64,000 nucleotides of DNA from Suillus spraguei (taxonomy: Eukaryota; Basidiomycota; Agaricomycetes; Boletales; Suillaceae): positions 62,001 to 126,000 of the forward strand of contig JABCPU010000043.1 in the NCBI GenBank assembly GCA_016800925.1, in the 5' to 3' direction. The notes under the pieces are model-generated. The model ran no database searches. It was given only the letters and a program-made list of their open reading frames with translations, and was not told where the DNA came from. Position numbers and translations under genes: made by a program. Position 1 is the stretch's first letter. The number at the start of each line of letters is the position of its first letter. Below, piece after piece: positions 21,981 to 33,619 of this stretch.

Positions 21981-23273
21981 ATGCCTCCCCATAGAACTCA
22001 AAACACTCTCCGAGGAGCCAGACTTGGTCCGATCCAACGAGATCCCACACCCATTGTCCAAACATTCACCAGTTTCTCTCAACGCCGTGCAAGCATGAGC
22101 GACATAGGTCAAAGTATTTCCGCTCGTCAAGCCAGACCGGATCCGATAACACCAACTCGGAACCCAGATAACCCAGACTCCAATTTGCGCCCGACCATTC
22201 GCTTTGATGATGAGCTGCACAATAACCCACCAGATGATGAAGGTGATGATCCGGACAATGAGGACCTGGATGATGAAGAAGATAAAATCCACCTGAGCCC
22301 TCAGGACCGGGTCCTAGCCCAACTATCCGTAGCCATTAATCACCTCGCTCGCAGTAGCCATCGCACCCCCACCTCGGATGATAGCAAAGTCAAAATCCGT
22401 GAGCCAGATACCTTCGATGGGTCCAAACCTCGCAAGCTCTGGGCATTCTTCGTCCAATGTGAGCTCAATTTCCAGAGCAAACCTAACGCTTTCCGTTCCG
22501 GACGCGCTAAAGTCAATTTCACCCAATCCTACCTTAAGGGTATGGCTCTCGAGTGGTTTGAACCGGATCTCCTTTCGGACAAAGATAGCAACTGTCCGGA
22601 CTGGATGGATGACTACTCCGAGTTCATGCTCGAGCTCCAAACCAACTTCGGACCACACGATCCCTCCGGAGACGCAGAGATGCAGTTAGAACAACTCCAC
22701 ATGCGTGACGGACAATGCATCAACAAATATGTTGTAGAATTCCAGCGACTTGCCTCCCAAGTACGTGAATGGGGAGACGGAGCCCTACGACGCCAATTCT
22801 ACAATGGACTTCCGACCCGAATCAAAGATGAGATTAGTCGCATGGGTAAACCCACTACCCTTTTGGAGTTCAAGACTCTCGCCCAGACCATCGACGCCAG
22901 TTACTGGGAATGGAGGGGCGAAGTCACCCGAGAGAGTAGAACCACCTCTTCCAATCCTCCCAGGCAGTCGACATCCGACCGGACGAACTCCAACTCATCC
23001 GGATCCGATACGCCCAAATTCAATAAACCCACATCCTCCACAACCTCCTCTGCCCTGAAAGTTTCGGATCTTCCTAGCGTTGTTGGTGCGGACAGAAAGC
23101 TAAACCCCCAGGAGCGTCAGAGGCATATTGACAAAAGGCTCTGTATGTTCTGCGGTGGACCTGGTCACACTGCCCGGGAATGCACCAAATCCACTTCATG
23201 CGCTGCCAAAGGCCGCGCTACCATGCTCACTCCGGAAACGGAACCAGAAGCCTCAGATGAGGCAAAAAATTAG
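21981..23273 (+). CDS. gag: Gag polyprotein
   Basis: 430 residues from ATG at 21981. It has a Pro/Asp-rich N-terminus with an acidic run near residues 75-100, a retrotrans_gag-like region (KLWAFFVQCELNFQSKP, FRSGRAKVNFTQSYLKGMAL, EWFEPDLL), a Ser/Thr/Asn-rich linker, and a CCHC zinc knuckle CMFCGGPGHTAREC near residues 389-402. Gag assembles the virus-like particle and the knuckle binds the RNA genome (family knowledge). It ends at TAG 23271-23273, immediately after the slippery heptamer. No internal damage is seen. Confidence 0.93.
   Translation: MPPHRTQNTLRGARLGPIQRDPTPIVQTFTSFSQRRASMSDIGQSISARQARPDPITPTRNPDNPDSNLRPTIRFDDELHNNPPDDEGDDPDNEDLDDEEDKIHLSPQDRVLAQLSVAINHLARSSHRTPTSDDSKVKIREPDTFDGSKPRKLWAFFVQCELNFQSKPNAFRSGRAKVNFTQSYLKGMALEWFEPDLLSDKDSNCPDWMDDYSEFMLELQTNFGPHDPSGDAEMQLEQLHMRDGQCINKYVVEFQRLASQVREWGDGALRRQFYNGLPTRIKDEISRMGKPTTLLEFKTLAQTIDASYWEWRGEVTRESRTTSSNPPRQSTSDRTNSNSSGSDTPKFNKPTSSTTSSALKVSDLPSVVGADRKLNPQERQRHIDKRLCMFCGGPGHTARECTKSTSCAAKGRATMLTPETEPEASDEAKN
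23264..23270 (+). promoter_or_regulatory. Probable -1 ribosomal frameshift site (gag to pol)
   Basis: A AAA AAT directly followed by the gag stop TAG. In the gag frame it reads GCA AAA AAT TAG; slipping back one base gives AAA AAA TTA and enters the pol frame, which is closed by TGA (23259-23261) just upstream and open from here for more than 2.6 kb. The form fits X XXY YYZ. No downstream pseudoknot was folded. Confidence 0.7.
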
Positions 23274-26200
23274 TCTGCAACCCTCCTGACTCCGTACGGG
23301 ATGAGGGTCGCGTTGGCCCAACCCATGCAACGGAACTACGACTCAATGCTGTAACTCTTCCTGATCCGAACTCTCTGTGTCCATATGTCTCTCTTCTGTC
23401 TTTCTCCAATATATCTGACTTTCTGGCCCTCATAGACTGTGGTTCCTCCCACTGCTTCATAGACACTGATTTCGTCCGAAAACATAAAATTCCTACCTAT
23501 CAGATTCCTCCACTTCCACTCCATTTATTTGATGGTACATGCAATAACAATATTGTCGAAGCCATAAACTTATCCGTCCGATTCTCCTCCGGTGTAATCA
23601 CTTCCGACACGTTCTACATCACCCCTTTGGATTCCTCATGTTATATCGTTCTTGGATATAGCTGGCTCACCCGACACAATCCGTTGATTGACTGGGTATT
23701 GGGCAGCATCGAGTTCCGAACTACTGAACTGGGAATGCCATTAACCCCATCCGCATCACCACTGCCTCCGGACACACCGTCCATGGCAGGAAAATCCAAT
23801 CCGATGCCTCTGTTACCTTCGGGTATTCCACCCAAGGAAGATTCCTCCCCTCCAATATCTCCGTTGCCTCAGAGCACCCCATCCGTGGCAGAGACTCCAC
23901 CTCTGACCAAATCCGAACCCTCCGCTGGTACTTCAGTCCCTAACATATCATTGATAAACACAGTGGCCTTTTGCCGTGCCTGCAAGTTAGAAGGATCTAC
24001 TCAGTTCAGCATCTACCTCCGTCCCTCCGAAGTAAATCTTCGATCCGCATCCATATCATCCGATCCTCCAGACCTCTCCAGAATCCCTTCCAATTACCAC
24101 GAATTCATGGATGTCTTTGACAAAGGCAAAGCCGGACAACTTCCCCCTCATCGACCCTACGATCTCAAGATTGAGTTGGAAGAAGGGGCTAGTCCGCCTC
24201 TCGAAACGATATACTCTCTTTCTCCGGTAGAGCTTGAGGCCCTCCGGAAGTTCCTTGATGAAAACATCTCGTCCAGACTCCTCCGTTCCTCATCTTCTCC
24301 CCATGGAGCCCCCGTCCTATTTGTCAAAAAGAAGGATGGATCCCTCCACCTTTGTGTGGATTTCCGCGGCCTTAACCACATCACCAAGAAAGACCGATAT
24401 CCGTTACCCCTCATTGCCGACCTCCTAGACTCCCCGAGCCGCGCTAAAGTTTATACCAAAATTGATCTCCGATCTGCATATCACCTCGTCCGGATAACAG
24501 AAGGAGATGAGTGGAAGACTTCCTTCCATACATGCTATGGCTCCTATGAATGGTTGGTGGTGCCGGAAGGTCTCACAAATGCTCCGGCAGCTTTCCAGCG
24601 CTTTGTCAATAGCGTGTTTGCCGATATGCTGGACGTATGTGTTGTTGTATATCTGGATGACATCCTTATCTATTCCCAAGACCTTGCAAGTCATAAGGAA
24701 CATGTTCAAGAAGTTTTACGACGTCTCCGTAAACACCGACTATATGCCAAACCCGAGAAATGTGAATTCCATTCATCCTCCGTCGAATATCTTGGTTACC
24801 TCCTATCTCCGGATGGCTTGACAATGTCGTCCGAGAAAATCCAGTCTATCATAGACTGGCCAGAACCTCGGAAAGTCAAGGACATTCAATCCTTCCTCGG
24901 ATTCGCTAATTTCTATCGTTGTTTCATCTTCAACTACTCGGATATCGTGGTTCCCCTTACTCGACTCACTCGCAAGGGCGTCACTTGGGACTTTTCCAAG
25001 GAATGCCGGAAATCATTTAACGCACTCAAGAAAGCCTTCACGTCCGCTCCGGTGCTAACGCATTGGATTCCGAATGTTCCTATAGTTGTGGAAACTGATG
25101 CCTCGGATTATGCTATTGCTGGAATACTATCCATTGTGTGCCCAGACTCGGAACTTCGTCCAGTGGCATTTTACTCCCAGACACTGTCTGGTGCAGAACT
25201 CAACTATGATGTCCATGATAAGGAACTACTAGCCATCTATGCTGCGTTCCGAACCTGGCACCATTACCTAGAAGGCTCGTCCGAGCCTATAGATGTTGTC
25301 ACGGACCACAAGAACCTTGAGTACTTCTCTACCACCAAACTGCTATCCTGTCGTCAGGCCCGCTGGTCCGAGTTCCTCCATCAGTTCAACCTCGTTATCC
25401 GTTACCGTCCTGGAAGACTCGGAGTCAAGCCAGATTCCCTCACTAGACGATGGGGCGTCTACCCTAAAGAGGGGGATAAGGACTATGCTCAGATTAACCC
25501 TCACAACCTCCGTCCAATATTTGCTTCGGAACAATTAGCTTCGTCCCTACGAGCTTCCATTTTAGCAACTCCGGTCCTTAGAGCAGCTGTTCTTATGGAC
25601 ACCGAACACCTCCGGAAAGACATTCTGATAGCACTCCCTAATGACCCCATTGCACAAACGCATTTTCTGGTTCCTTCAGATCCGAGATGGACAATAGACG
25701 ATGGTGGATTCCTTTGTTGTGACAACCGCATCTACGTTCCAGATACCAATGATCTACGACTTCGCATCCTCCGGAATTGCCATGACCACCCCCTATCCGG
25801 ACATTTTGGACAGAATTGTACTCTCGAGCTCATCCGACGCAACTATACCTGGCCCGGAGTACGAGCCTTTGTCAAAGAGTATGTCAGATCCTGCACATCC
25901 TGCGCCTGAGCCAAAGTTCCGAGACATAAGCCCTATGGACTACTCAAGCAACTTCCCGTCCCAGAAAAACCATGGAATTCCATCTCTATGGATTTCATTG
26001 AACAACTTCCGGACTCATCCGGCTTTACAGCCATCCTCGTCATCATAGATCGCCTATCCAAGCAAGCCATATTCGTCCCGACCCATGACACCATTACTTC
26101 TCCTGATCTCGCCTGCCTATTTCTCCTCCATGTCTTCTCTAAGCATGGAGTCCCATCCCATGTAACCTTGGATCGAGGAACAGAGTTCGTATCCCACTTC

Positions 26201-27865
26201 TTCTGTTCCTTAGGAAAGGCATTGGACATGGTCCTACACTTCACATCAAAATATCATCCCGAAGGGGACGGACAAACAGAATGTGCCAACCAAACGCTGG
26301 AACAGTACCTCCGGATCTACTGCAACTATCAGCAGGACAACTGGTCCGAGCTACTGCCCCTCGCAGAGTTCGCATACCATAACGCTCTGAGTGCCACTAC
26401 CGGAGTTTCATCTTTCTTCGCCAATAAAGGTTATCATCCGAACATTTCCATCCATCTGGAATGCGACCTATCCTCCATCTGTGCCCAGGAATATGCCCTA
26501 GACCTTAACAAACTTCACCAGTTCCTCCGAGATGAGATGTCCGAAGCTCAGAAACGCTATCAAGGACCTGCGGACGCTAAAAGACAACCTGCTCCAGACT
26601 TCCGGATTGGAGAACAAGTCTTCGTCAAAGCCAAGTACTTCCGCTCCACTCGTCCGTCGAAGAAACTTTCGGAAAAGAATTTGGGACCATTTGAAATTAT
26701 ATCCCACCCGGGTACTCATTCCTTCGCCATCCAACTTCTGGATTCTATGCGTTCCGTACATCCTGTTTTCCATGTCTCGCAGTTAGAGCCAGCAGTTCCA
26801 AACACCATTCCTAATTGCATCCAACCTCCTCCACCACCAGTCGAAGTCGACGGAGAACCAGAGTACGAGATATCCGAAATCCTGGACTCTAAACTGGACC
26901 GTCGTAGGCACCACTGCCAACTTCTATACCTCATCCATTGGTCCGGATACAAAGGAATGGACGAAGAAACTTCCTGGTTCATCCGCCATCTCTCCCCCAG
27001 TCCCATCCGCCATCTCTCCTCCATTCTCATCCGCTACCTCTTCCCCAATCTCCTCACCAGCGCCATCCTTATCGGATCCGGCAGAAATGGAAAGCCTAAA
27101 TCCGGTCCGGATTTCCTCGATGAGCAGGGCCTGGAATTCCCTCTGTTGCTGGAGGAAGGCCTCCATGGTAGAGCTCATCCACTCCATGGCAATCCGACTC
27201 CCTTCCGCCGCCGCAATACCATCTTGGAGAAGTCCATTGGTCCGCGCCAACTCAGCAATGATGCCATTAGCAGCAGCCACCCAAGCCTGATCATCATACT
27301 CTACAACATCCTCATCTGTACCTTCGATAGTGACTGGATTAGAGAAGACATCCGCGTCCGCCACATCTGGAGTAGGACTCCTCTGACGGCGCTTGCCTTT
27401 GCCCTTCGGAGACGGAGTACCAGCAGGATGCTGCCTCTTCTGGCCCTTGGGTCCCTTAATGAATCCGGGCCTTCCAGGACAAGTGGCCTTGTCCTTCCGG
27501 CAGACATCACAGGACTTAATCTACGAAATGTCAAAATCAGCAGATCTGAAGTTTTTCGGATGACTCACCATGGCATTCTTCTCAGCATCACCCCACTGGC
27601 ACATCCGGTCCTTAGTGACGCAACAGGAGCAGTACCCATCCTTTGCTCCAGATGCAGGAGCAGCCTTGGCCTTTGCCAATCCATTAATATCCGGATCTGG
27701 AAGAGTCCACAGCACTCACCCGAGCCTCAATCAGTGCTCTCCGCCTCTTTTCCTCCATTTCCCTCCGGATCTCCGCCAACTCAATCTGCTTCAACTCCTC
27801 CTGCCTTTTCCGCTCCTCCGCCTCTTTCCGCTTCCGTTCCGCCTCAGCTTCCGCTGCAGCCTTAG
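23264..27865 (+). pseudogene. pol: Pol polyprotein (protease, RT, RNase H, integrase, partial chromodomain) with one nonsense codon
   Basis: In frame order: aspartic protease (FLALIDCGSSHCFID; Asp-Cys-Gly in place of the usual D-S/T-G), reverse transcriptase (FVKKKDGSLHLCVDFRGLN; catalytic YLDDILIYS), RNase H (VVETDASDYAIAGILS), integrase zinc region (HDHPLSGHFGQN to SCTSCA), then TGA at 25907-25909 where GCC TGA GCC would be GCC CGA GCC, then integrase core (MDFIEQLP, LDRGTEFVSHF, DGQTECANQTLEQYL) and a chromodomain start (YEISEILDSKLDRR, YLIHWSGYKGMDEETSW). The chromodomain is cut off after the ETSW motif; from about 26990 the frame stays open to 27865 but only mirrors the antisense gene. 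Apart from the single stop, pol is intact. Confidence 0.92.
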
Positions 27866-27953
27866 CAGCAGCCAGTTGCTGTTCCAGATCCGCCACAAGG
27901 TCAGCAGCAGACTTAGGGGCATCGGATTTCTTTCCAGACATGTTTGGAGGCAA
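26924..27953 (-). CDS. Antisense accessory gene of the Gypsy element: coiled-coil plus Cys-cluster protein
   Basis: Runs opposite to pol, between the chromodomain and the 3' LTR. The N-terminus (start 27953 or the Met four codons on) is a long charged coiled coil rich in Ala/Glu/Lys/Arg. Then comes a Cys pattern, YCSCCVTKDRMCQW, joined by a clear 48-bp intron (27521-27568, GTGAGT...CGTAG) to SCDVCRKDKATCPG, giving C-x2-C-x6-C then C-x2-C-x6-C. A basic KGQKRQHPAGTPSPKGKGKR stretch follows, then a helical C-terminal region (MEAFLQQQREFQALLIEEIR) and an acidic Gly-rich tail. The intact splice restoring the paired Cys clusters argues for a real gene. Near 27712 a frame change (RALIEAR then PDPDINGLAK) needs an indel or unseen splice. 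Similar antisense Cys-rich genes accompany other basidiomycete Gypsy elements as I recall; function unknown. Confidence 0.65.
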
Positions 27954-28123
27954 GTTTTGTTAACAAGGATATGAAGTGGGGGTAGGAATCATTTCAGACG
28001 TCTGACGTCTGTATATCTGTTGGATTACAGACTCAGCACTACAACCATCAAACTTCCCCATCGTCTCGCATTAATCTTGTCCGATCCGGATCGACACTTC
28101 TTGTGCCTCAGGGGTTCGGCCCT

Positions 28124-28136
28124 AAGGGGGGGATAC
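28124..28136 (+). promoter_or_regulatory. Polypurine tract
   Basis: AAGGGGGGGATAC directly before the 3' LTR start at 28137: the expected primer site for plus-strand DNA synthesis. Confidence 0.75.
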
Positions 28137-28886
28137 TGTCATATACCATACTTCTAATCTCAGATCCGATCGATTCCATATCTGTCCGGTCCACAGATCC
28201 TGTCCGGACCACCCATCCGAATGTGCTCACTTCTCGCACCTTAACTCCCTTGTGTATATCTGCGTCTATCTCCTTTCGTCATTCCTCCTGTTTCCGGTAT
28301 TCTGGATGTTTATATTTCCGTCCTGTGTCACTGATCTGTTTCCTGTGTTCATTTCCGATTCATGCTTACTGATCCGCTGTGCATTAACTAATAGACTTCC
28401 GTTACACTTCGTACATAGCCCTCGGTCCCAGACTTGCTGATTATCCATCTTAGATACTTACAGTATATAAACCACTTGTAGATCTTCGTAGAACCTTAGT
28501 TCGAATATCATCTTATATTCTACTCATTCCGCTTCTTCCGGACTTGAGCCACCCTCTGCTCTAAAGTCACCTTCCGAGACTTAGGATTGATTCCTATAGT
28601 CTATATCTCCGACTCTATCTTCGGATAGTCTACCTCTGTTAGTTTCTAGTTAGGAACTCGTTCCGAAGCTAGCCTTAATCTTTGTTCTATCCTTACGTTC
28701 TGAATAACCTTCAGACGTATCATATCCGATACCTTCGGACGTCCAGATCCGTCACGCAACTCCTTTCGGATCTTCGGACGAATAACTTCTCCTTGAAATA
28801 AGGGGCATTACTCGAGAAAGGGGCACAGTGCACGAACTGAGGCCAAAGCCCTTCGGATCTCTCTACCTTTGAGTACGGTCTTAACA
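28137..28886 (+). repeat. 3' LTR of Gypsy element
   Basis: 750 bp, TGTCATATACC... to ...GAGTACGGTCTTAACA. Identical to the 5' LTR by eye except for the missing 20 bp and GAGTACGG for GAGTATGG (CpG against TpG). Confidence 0.95.
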
Positions 28887-28891
28887 CCAGT

Positions 28892-29061
28892 CCACCTATC
28901 AAAGGATTTGGATTTGGATCGAAGTCGAATGAGTAAGTCTAATTCGAAGAGAGCAACCGTGGTCTCCTAAATACCTTCGGATTCTTTCGGAGATCAGCGC
29001 TGTTTGCGATGTGCGAACTGTCTGATCAACATGGTCGAAATCCTGAGCACAGAGTGCAAGA
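28892..29061. other. Short spacer between Gypsy and CACTA elements
   Basis: No gene. Its last three bases, AGA (29059-29061), are repeated at 47347-47349 and form the CACTA target duplication. Confidence 0.6.
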
Positions 29062-29770
29062 CACATTGGGGATCCGAATATTTAAGACTGGTTTGAATGT
29101 CGTGCGAAATGTCAAGATAATATTTAATATTTAGGTTGTCATCTTAGCGGATGTAAAATTTCAAATGTTAAATGTTAAAGAGGTCTTGCATGACAAGAGA
29201 AATATAAAGTATCAGCGAACATTTTCTTACTGTCTGAATGTCAATGACAACAAGAAATATAAATATATCTTTAATGCTGGCATAAACTTCGAAATGAAAC
29301 TTCACATTTAAGACTCGAAAAAACTTCAATCTTAGCACGTGACTGAACATCTGCTCATGTATGAAGTTTAGACCGTCATTTAGACGGGCGTTAAAATTCA
29401 AAATACCCCCTGACAATAAAATGTGAAAATAAATCATCAAGTTTTATCTCTAGATAAAACCGATCGCCCGACAATCGCCCACTCACGGCTGAATCATCGC
29501 CCACTTACAACGTCATCGCCCACTTACAACGTCATCGCCCACTTGAGTTTGAGATGCTAAATATTAGGGGACTAGACGATAAGTTATAGACACAAGCGAT
29601 GCCTTTCGGTTAGAAACACGCGTTAACGCACTCTTATTCAAATGACGGGGTGGACAGCTTATATATTGTAAATGTATGCAAAACTATGTAGTAGAGTGAA
29701 ATTGAAAATCAATCCTGTTTGACAGTAGTTAGACACCGGTGATTTCTCGAGGTGAATTGTACTTACACGA
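29062..29770 (+). repeat. Left TIR of the CACTA-like element
   Basis: Matches 46640-47346 in inverted orientation with scattered differences. It includes ATCGCCCACTTACAACGTC iterated twice (about 29503-29545; once in the right TIR), GGGGACTAGACGATAAG and ACGCGTTAACGCACTC, and ends near ACCGGTGATTTCTCGAGGTG. Confidence 0.9.
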
Positions 29771-29811
29771 GATAGAGATAGTATGACTACAGTATCACTT
29801 GAAACTGCCCA

Positions 29812-32800
29812 TCAAGCAAAGTGACTAACAACCCAGGATACCTTGACATTTTCCAAATGACTACTTGAGCTTGACGAGTACATTTTGGCAGGAAAATGAG
29901 GATACATAGCAAATGGATCAATGGACTGATCGTGACACAGGAGGAGCTTGTGGACAGCAAACACCAGTTCACCCGTGGGTGTAGCATAGATATGTTGGAT
30001 ACTGCCGGGGACAGGAGACGATAACCGGTCACCCTGAGAATAATAAAAAACTTGACTATTCCCAACGTGAGTAGAGGCTCTGCTATAGACAATCCCATTG
30101 AATTTTAGTCGTGCGCATAATATTGCTGTGCGTCGTTTGATAAGTGCAAACAAGGCTTCAGGAACAGCCACAGCTACAGCAGAGGAAGGAGCCTGTAAAC
30201 TGTCGTCCAAAGGATCTTCAGCAAGTTCTTCACCGAGAGTTCCAGCGCTCTTGGGAGCATACGTGCTGTCAAACAGAAATTTGCACTCTTGAATAGCCGG
30301 CGAACAGTCAGGTCGACTGAGCCAACGGTGAAGTTTTGAAGTTTTGATGAATGAGTATAACATGGTAGTTTCCGACTCGCCTTGAAAAGTCAGTCCCGCT
30401 ATTACACTGGTGTTCCGTAAAAACTCACCAGTCTTATGATTTACTGGAAGACACTGAAGTATTCCAATCAAACGTTCGAAAGGAAAGCACCACCAAGAGT
30501 GGGCCGGGCCAAATAGGAGTAGAAAGTAGTATATGTGGAAGGCAGCGTGGTGATTTGGATGCAGAGCGATGTTAGGGTATATCTTCTTCAAATTTCCAAC
30601 ATAAAGCGCAATGTGAGAGCGATACACGTGTGCTCTCTCTACAGTCGTTGTTCGGGCGCACGTGAGATACACCGCGCAAACAAGTTCCATAGTATGGTCG
30701 AGAACAGCTCTAAGGTGAGTGCCGACTTCATCAGAAGGATGCGAGGTACCGGCCCCCCACAAGCTCATGAGGGCAATAGGAATGTAGACGGTGATTAGAG
30801 AGCGCCATTCGTCCGCTTTCATCGTCCCAGCAGATGCGCTTCCGAAATCACTTGGGACTGAAGTAAACCAAGATGGAATGGTTATTTGTTGGATGACATC
30901 TCAGACACGATGAAGGGCATCTAGAGAACCAAGCTGAAGCTCCTTCTCAGGAGCAGCAAAAGGTTTTCCACAGCGCTGAGAACAAACATAAAAAAGTCGC
31001 AACAAAGTAGACATATTAAGAACTTACCCATTCCACGAGAGCTTTGACATAGTCGATTTTGAACAATCTACTAGATTTCTGGGGGGCACATCGCAAGGCC
31101 TCGCAAACAAACTTGAGAGGTCCTGTATTCTTGCGAAACAGTGAATTTTTTAGGTTATCCAGATTTTCATCATCGGATGACAACTGGGAAACAAGAAGGG
31201 TGCATATAGCAGCGACCTGAATCATTTCCTTCGAAGTCATCCCCGGAGGCATATCGCCTAAGTCGCATGAAAAGGCTGGAGGGGGTAAAGTTGATGAAGA
31301 TGAAGTGGTTGCTGTAGTCAAACCGAGAAGGGTACGAGAGTGATGCTGGACTAAACCTTCCAATATACAATGCATCGGGTCGACAACAAGCTGGCATGAG
31401 GGATCCCAGTATGGCAAACGCCACATCTCTGAATAGCGCACACCGTGAGCTTTGAATAGTTTCTCTCGTTTGGAGGTTGTCGCAGCGTCCCTCCACTGCT
31501 CAGCGAACTTCCGGAGTTCATCTTTATCACGACGTTTCCAGCTTTCGAAGTCCACTCTACCATACGTGGTCTTATGGTAGCGATTGCACGCGCTACAATA
31601 AAAATGGCTACTGGTTCCAGCTAAAGAAGCAAGATGATGAGCGGCAGGAAGATCACAAACTGCCAAAACAATAGCGCTGCGAGCGAGCCGGCCAGTGGGA
31701 AAACAAGCAGTCTTGGAAAAATTGATGCTGCGCTCCCATGAGTCTACCATGTCATCAATAAGTGGCCGGATGTAGTGATTGAGATGCTCGAGGGATGGTT
31801 GTTTCGGACCTGGGATGATTCCTGCAAGATACATGTTTTTGGGCTTATACCTGATATCCAATGGTAGATTCAAGCATGCCATAGAGATGATGCCAGAGGA
31901 TTTGTTGGCACCACGCAAATTCATGCCCTCCAGATTGAAGAAGTCCACGAAAAGGGCGAAAGCATAGCACCCTTCATCTCCTCTATCAATAAAAAGTGAA
32001 CCTGGGTCTGGGCCACAAAATTGACGGAGAAACTGAGCCTCGAATGCGTGTTTCATCAAAGGCGGATGGGGGGAATTGATCGAGTCTTGCAAATCGTCGC
32101 AGGCTTGATCCATCGCCCCCTCAATATCTGCATGGGAGAGGAGACCGGCGAGGTAGTCTTTAAAATTGTGGTAAATGAATGTCTTCTTTGGTCGCACTAC
32201 TCCATCAGGGCCAGGGCTGAGCAATGACTCGCCACATTCGGCCTCTGGTGTGGGGTGGTGTGTGCAACGTTCAGGATATGTAGGAACAGTTGAGCTGTCT
32301 GCATGATGTGGGCTGTAAGTGCAGTGACAACTGGGGCAGACTGCATAGACGACAGTTTTCTCAGTGAGATGGAATCTTGAGAGCGCAGTGTCAAAACTCT
32401 TTGGAATTTGCCTGAGCACATTTTTATGGGAAGAGCTGAGGCTACCATCCGATCTCTGGAAAGCGAGGAATAACATGATTGAAATAAGTCCCAAGAGGAA
32501 ATCACAGGCTCGCTTGCTGACCCCCATGATGACTTTACACATCACAGTGATGAATAAGGCAACCTGTGCAATTTCATCACACTGATCCAGCGGAAAATCA
32601 TGGTGAACATCTATTGACTATTCAGAACATGAACACGATGAAGATAATCAACTCTTACTGGTATCAAATTCGACTGCTGCACATAAGTCCATTTCGGGAG
32701 GCTTTTGACTGTTGAACTGAGCTTCTAAGCCATCTATCTCCAACATAATTGCCCTCTTCCGTGTGACCACAATGTCTGCTTTTCGTTTGACGGACTCCAC

Positions 32801-33313
32801 AGCTGTGCGAAGCAATAGTAGCTCGCGACCAACATCATTGGAATTACCTGCAAGTAACAACTGAAAGCACCGCTGAATGCGGAACTCTATGTTATCGAGG
32901 ACCATCAAGGCCTTCACAGTTGGCCAATGTATGTTCTTTTGGGAGACGTCGCCAGAAATAGCGACTCTGAGTTCGCAGGCAACAAAATGATCTAGTAAAG
33001 TGAGTTGCTCAAGATCATCCACGAGAGCCATAATAGATAATGGTGGAGTGGGGTTGGGGTGAGAAACAGGCGGTTTGTTGTTGATAAGAGCGAGTGCGTC
33101 CAGCTGTGAGACTAACAAATCTGTGATGGCGTTCGTGTGGGGAGAGCCAGCGGCAGCACGTTCTGCTTGGGTATGTTTGGTGCATTGTAAATGTGCAGCC
33201 ATAAGACGTTCTGCAATGAGTACCCCCTTAGGCATGCCATCCTCAGCACGATCACCGGTTTTGATGCATTCCTCACAGAAGCACTGTTTGAACAGTGAGC
33301 GAGACACAGGCAT
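29812..33313 (-). pseudogene. Tnp2-family (CACTA/EnSpm) transposase, one nonsense codon
   Basis: Start Met at 33313 (MPVSRSLFKQCFCEECIKTG). Exons 32659-33313, 31029-32610 and 29812-30975 join cleanly (TSK-region donor GTAAGAG; TNVHHDFPLDQC; VEW|RCGKPFAAPEKE). N-terminal Cys pair CFCEECI; then a Cys/His set YAVCPSCHCTYSP, YPERCTH and ECGESL; then NLRGANKSSGIISMACLNLP, CDLPAAHHLASLAG, FYCSACNRYHKTTYGRVDF and the catalytic-type block WDPSCQLVVDPMHCILEGL. The C-terminal region resembles DUF4218 (GTMKADEWRSLITVYIPIAL, HSWWCFPFERLIGIL). TGA at 30901-30903 interrupts LHRV*DVIQQI, where the family has arginine; a single C to T in CGA explains it. This is the likely source of mobility for the whole 18.3-kb element. 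Total length of about 1100 residues is normal. Confidence 0.9.
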
Positions 33314-33619
33314 GAAGAACGGGACGAATAGCAACGACAGTATGTACCGTCGTTTCTATGAATTGATGGGAGTGAATTGGAGAGCAAGAAATGACTGGGT
33401 AGGCAAGCTTTTGAGTCAGACGAACAACAACGATAAAAGAAACAACTCGCAATTTCCAGTAATGAAATAACAAGACAGCAGTAAGCCTTGTACGAAAATA
33501 TGACGTTCATTACAAGAACTACCAAACAAGGATATAACTCTGTTGTCAGGGAGAGCTGGCGGCGACCTGAGAGGACCTGAGCTTGGTGTGGACTGATCGT
33601 TGGCAAAGAACGCCAGGCG
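33314..33619. other. Spacer upstream of the Tnp2 gene
   Basis: Only short frames. It probably holds the transposase promoter; no TATA-like site stood out. Confidence 0.35.

Larger units (their letters stand above)
21161..28886 (+). mobile_element. Complete Ty3/Gypsy (chromovirus-type) LTR retrotransposon
   Basis: 7726 bp with LTRs at 21161-21930 and 28137-28886 and a perfect 5-bp target duplication CCAGT (21156-21160 and 28887-28891). Internal order gag, protease, reverse transcriptase, RNase H, integrase, partial chromodomain is that of Metaviridae chromoviruses. gag and pol are joined through a -1 frameshift site; pol has one in-frame TGA. A spliced gene lies antisense at the 3' end. The two LTRs differ by one 20-bp indel and, as far as I could see, one C/T change at a CpG, so the insertion is young. 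A related solo LTR is at 40929-41697. Confidence 0.95.

Noticed and set aside
26990..27865. C-terminal extension of pol as a coding region
   Set aside because: The frame is open only because it is the complement of the antisense gene; Ser/Pro/Leu-rich with no domain, and the chromodomain is already cut off.
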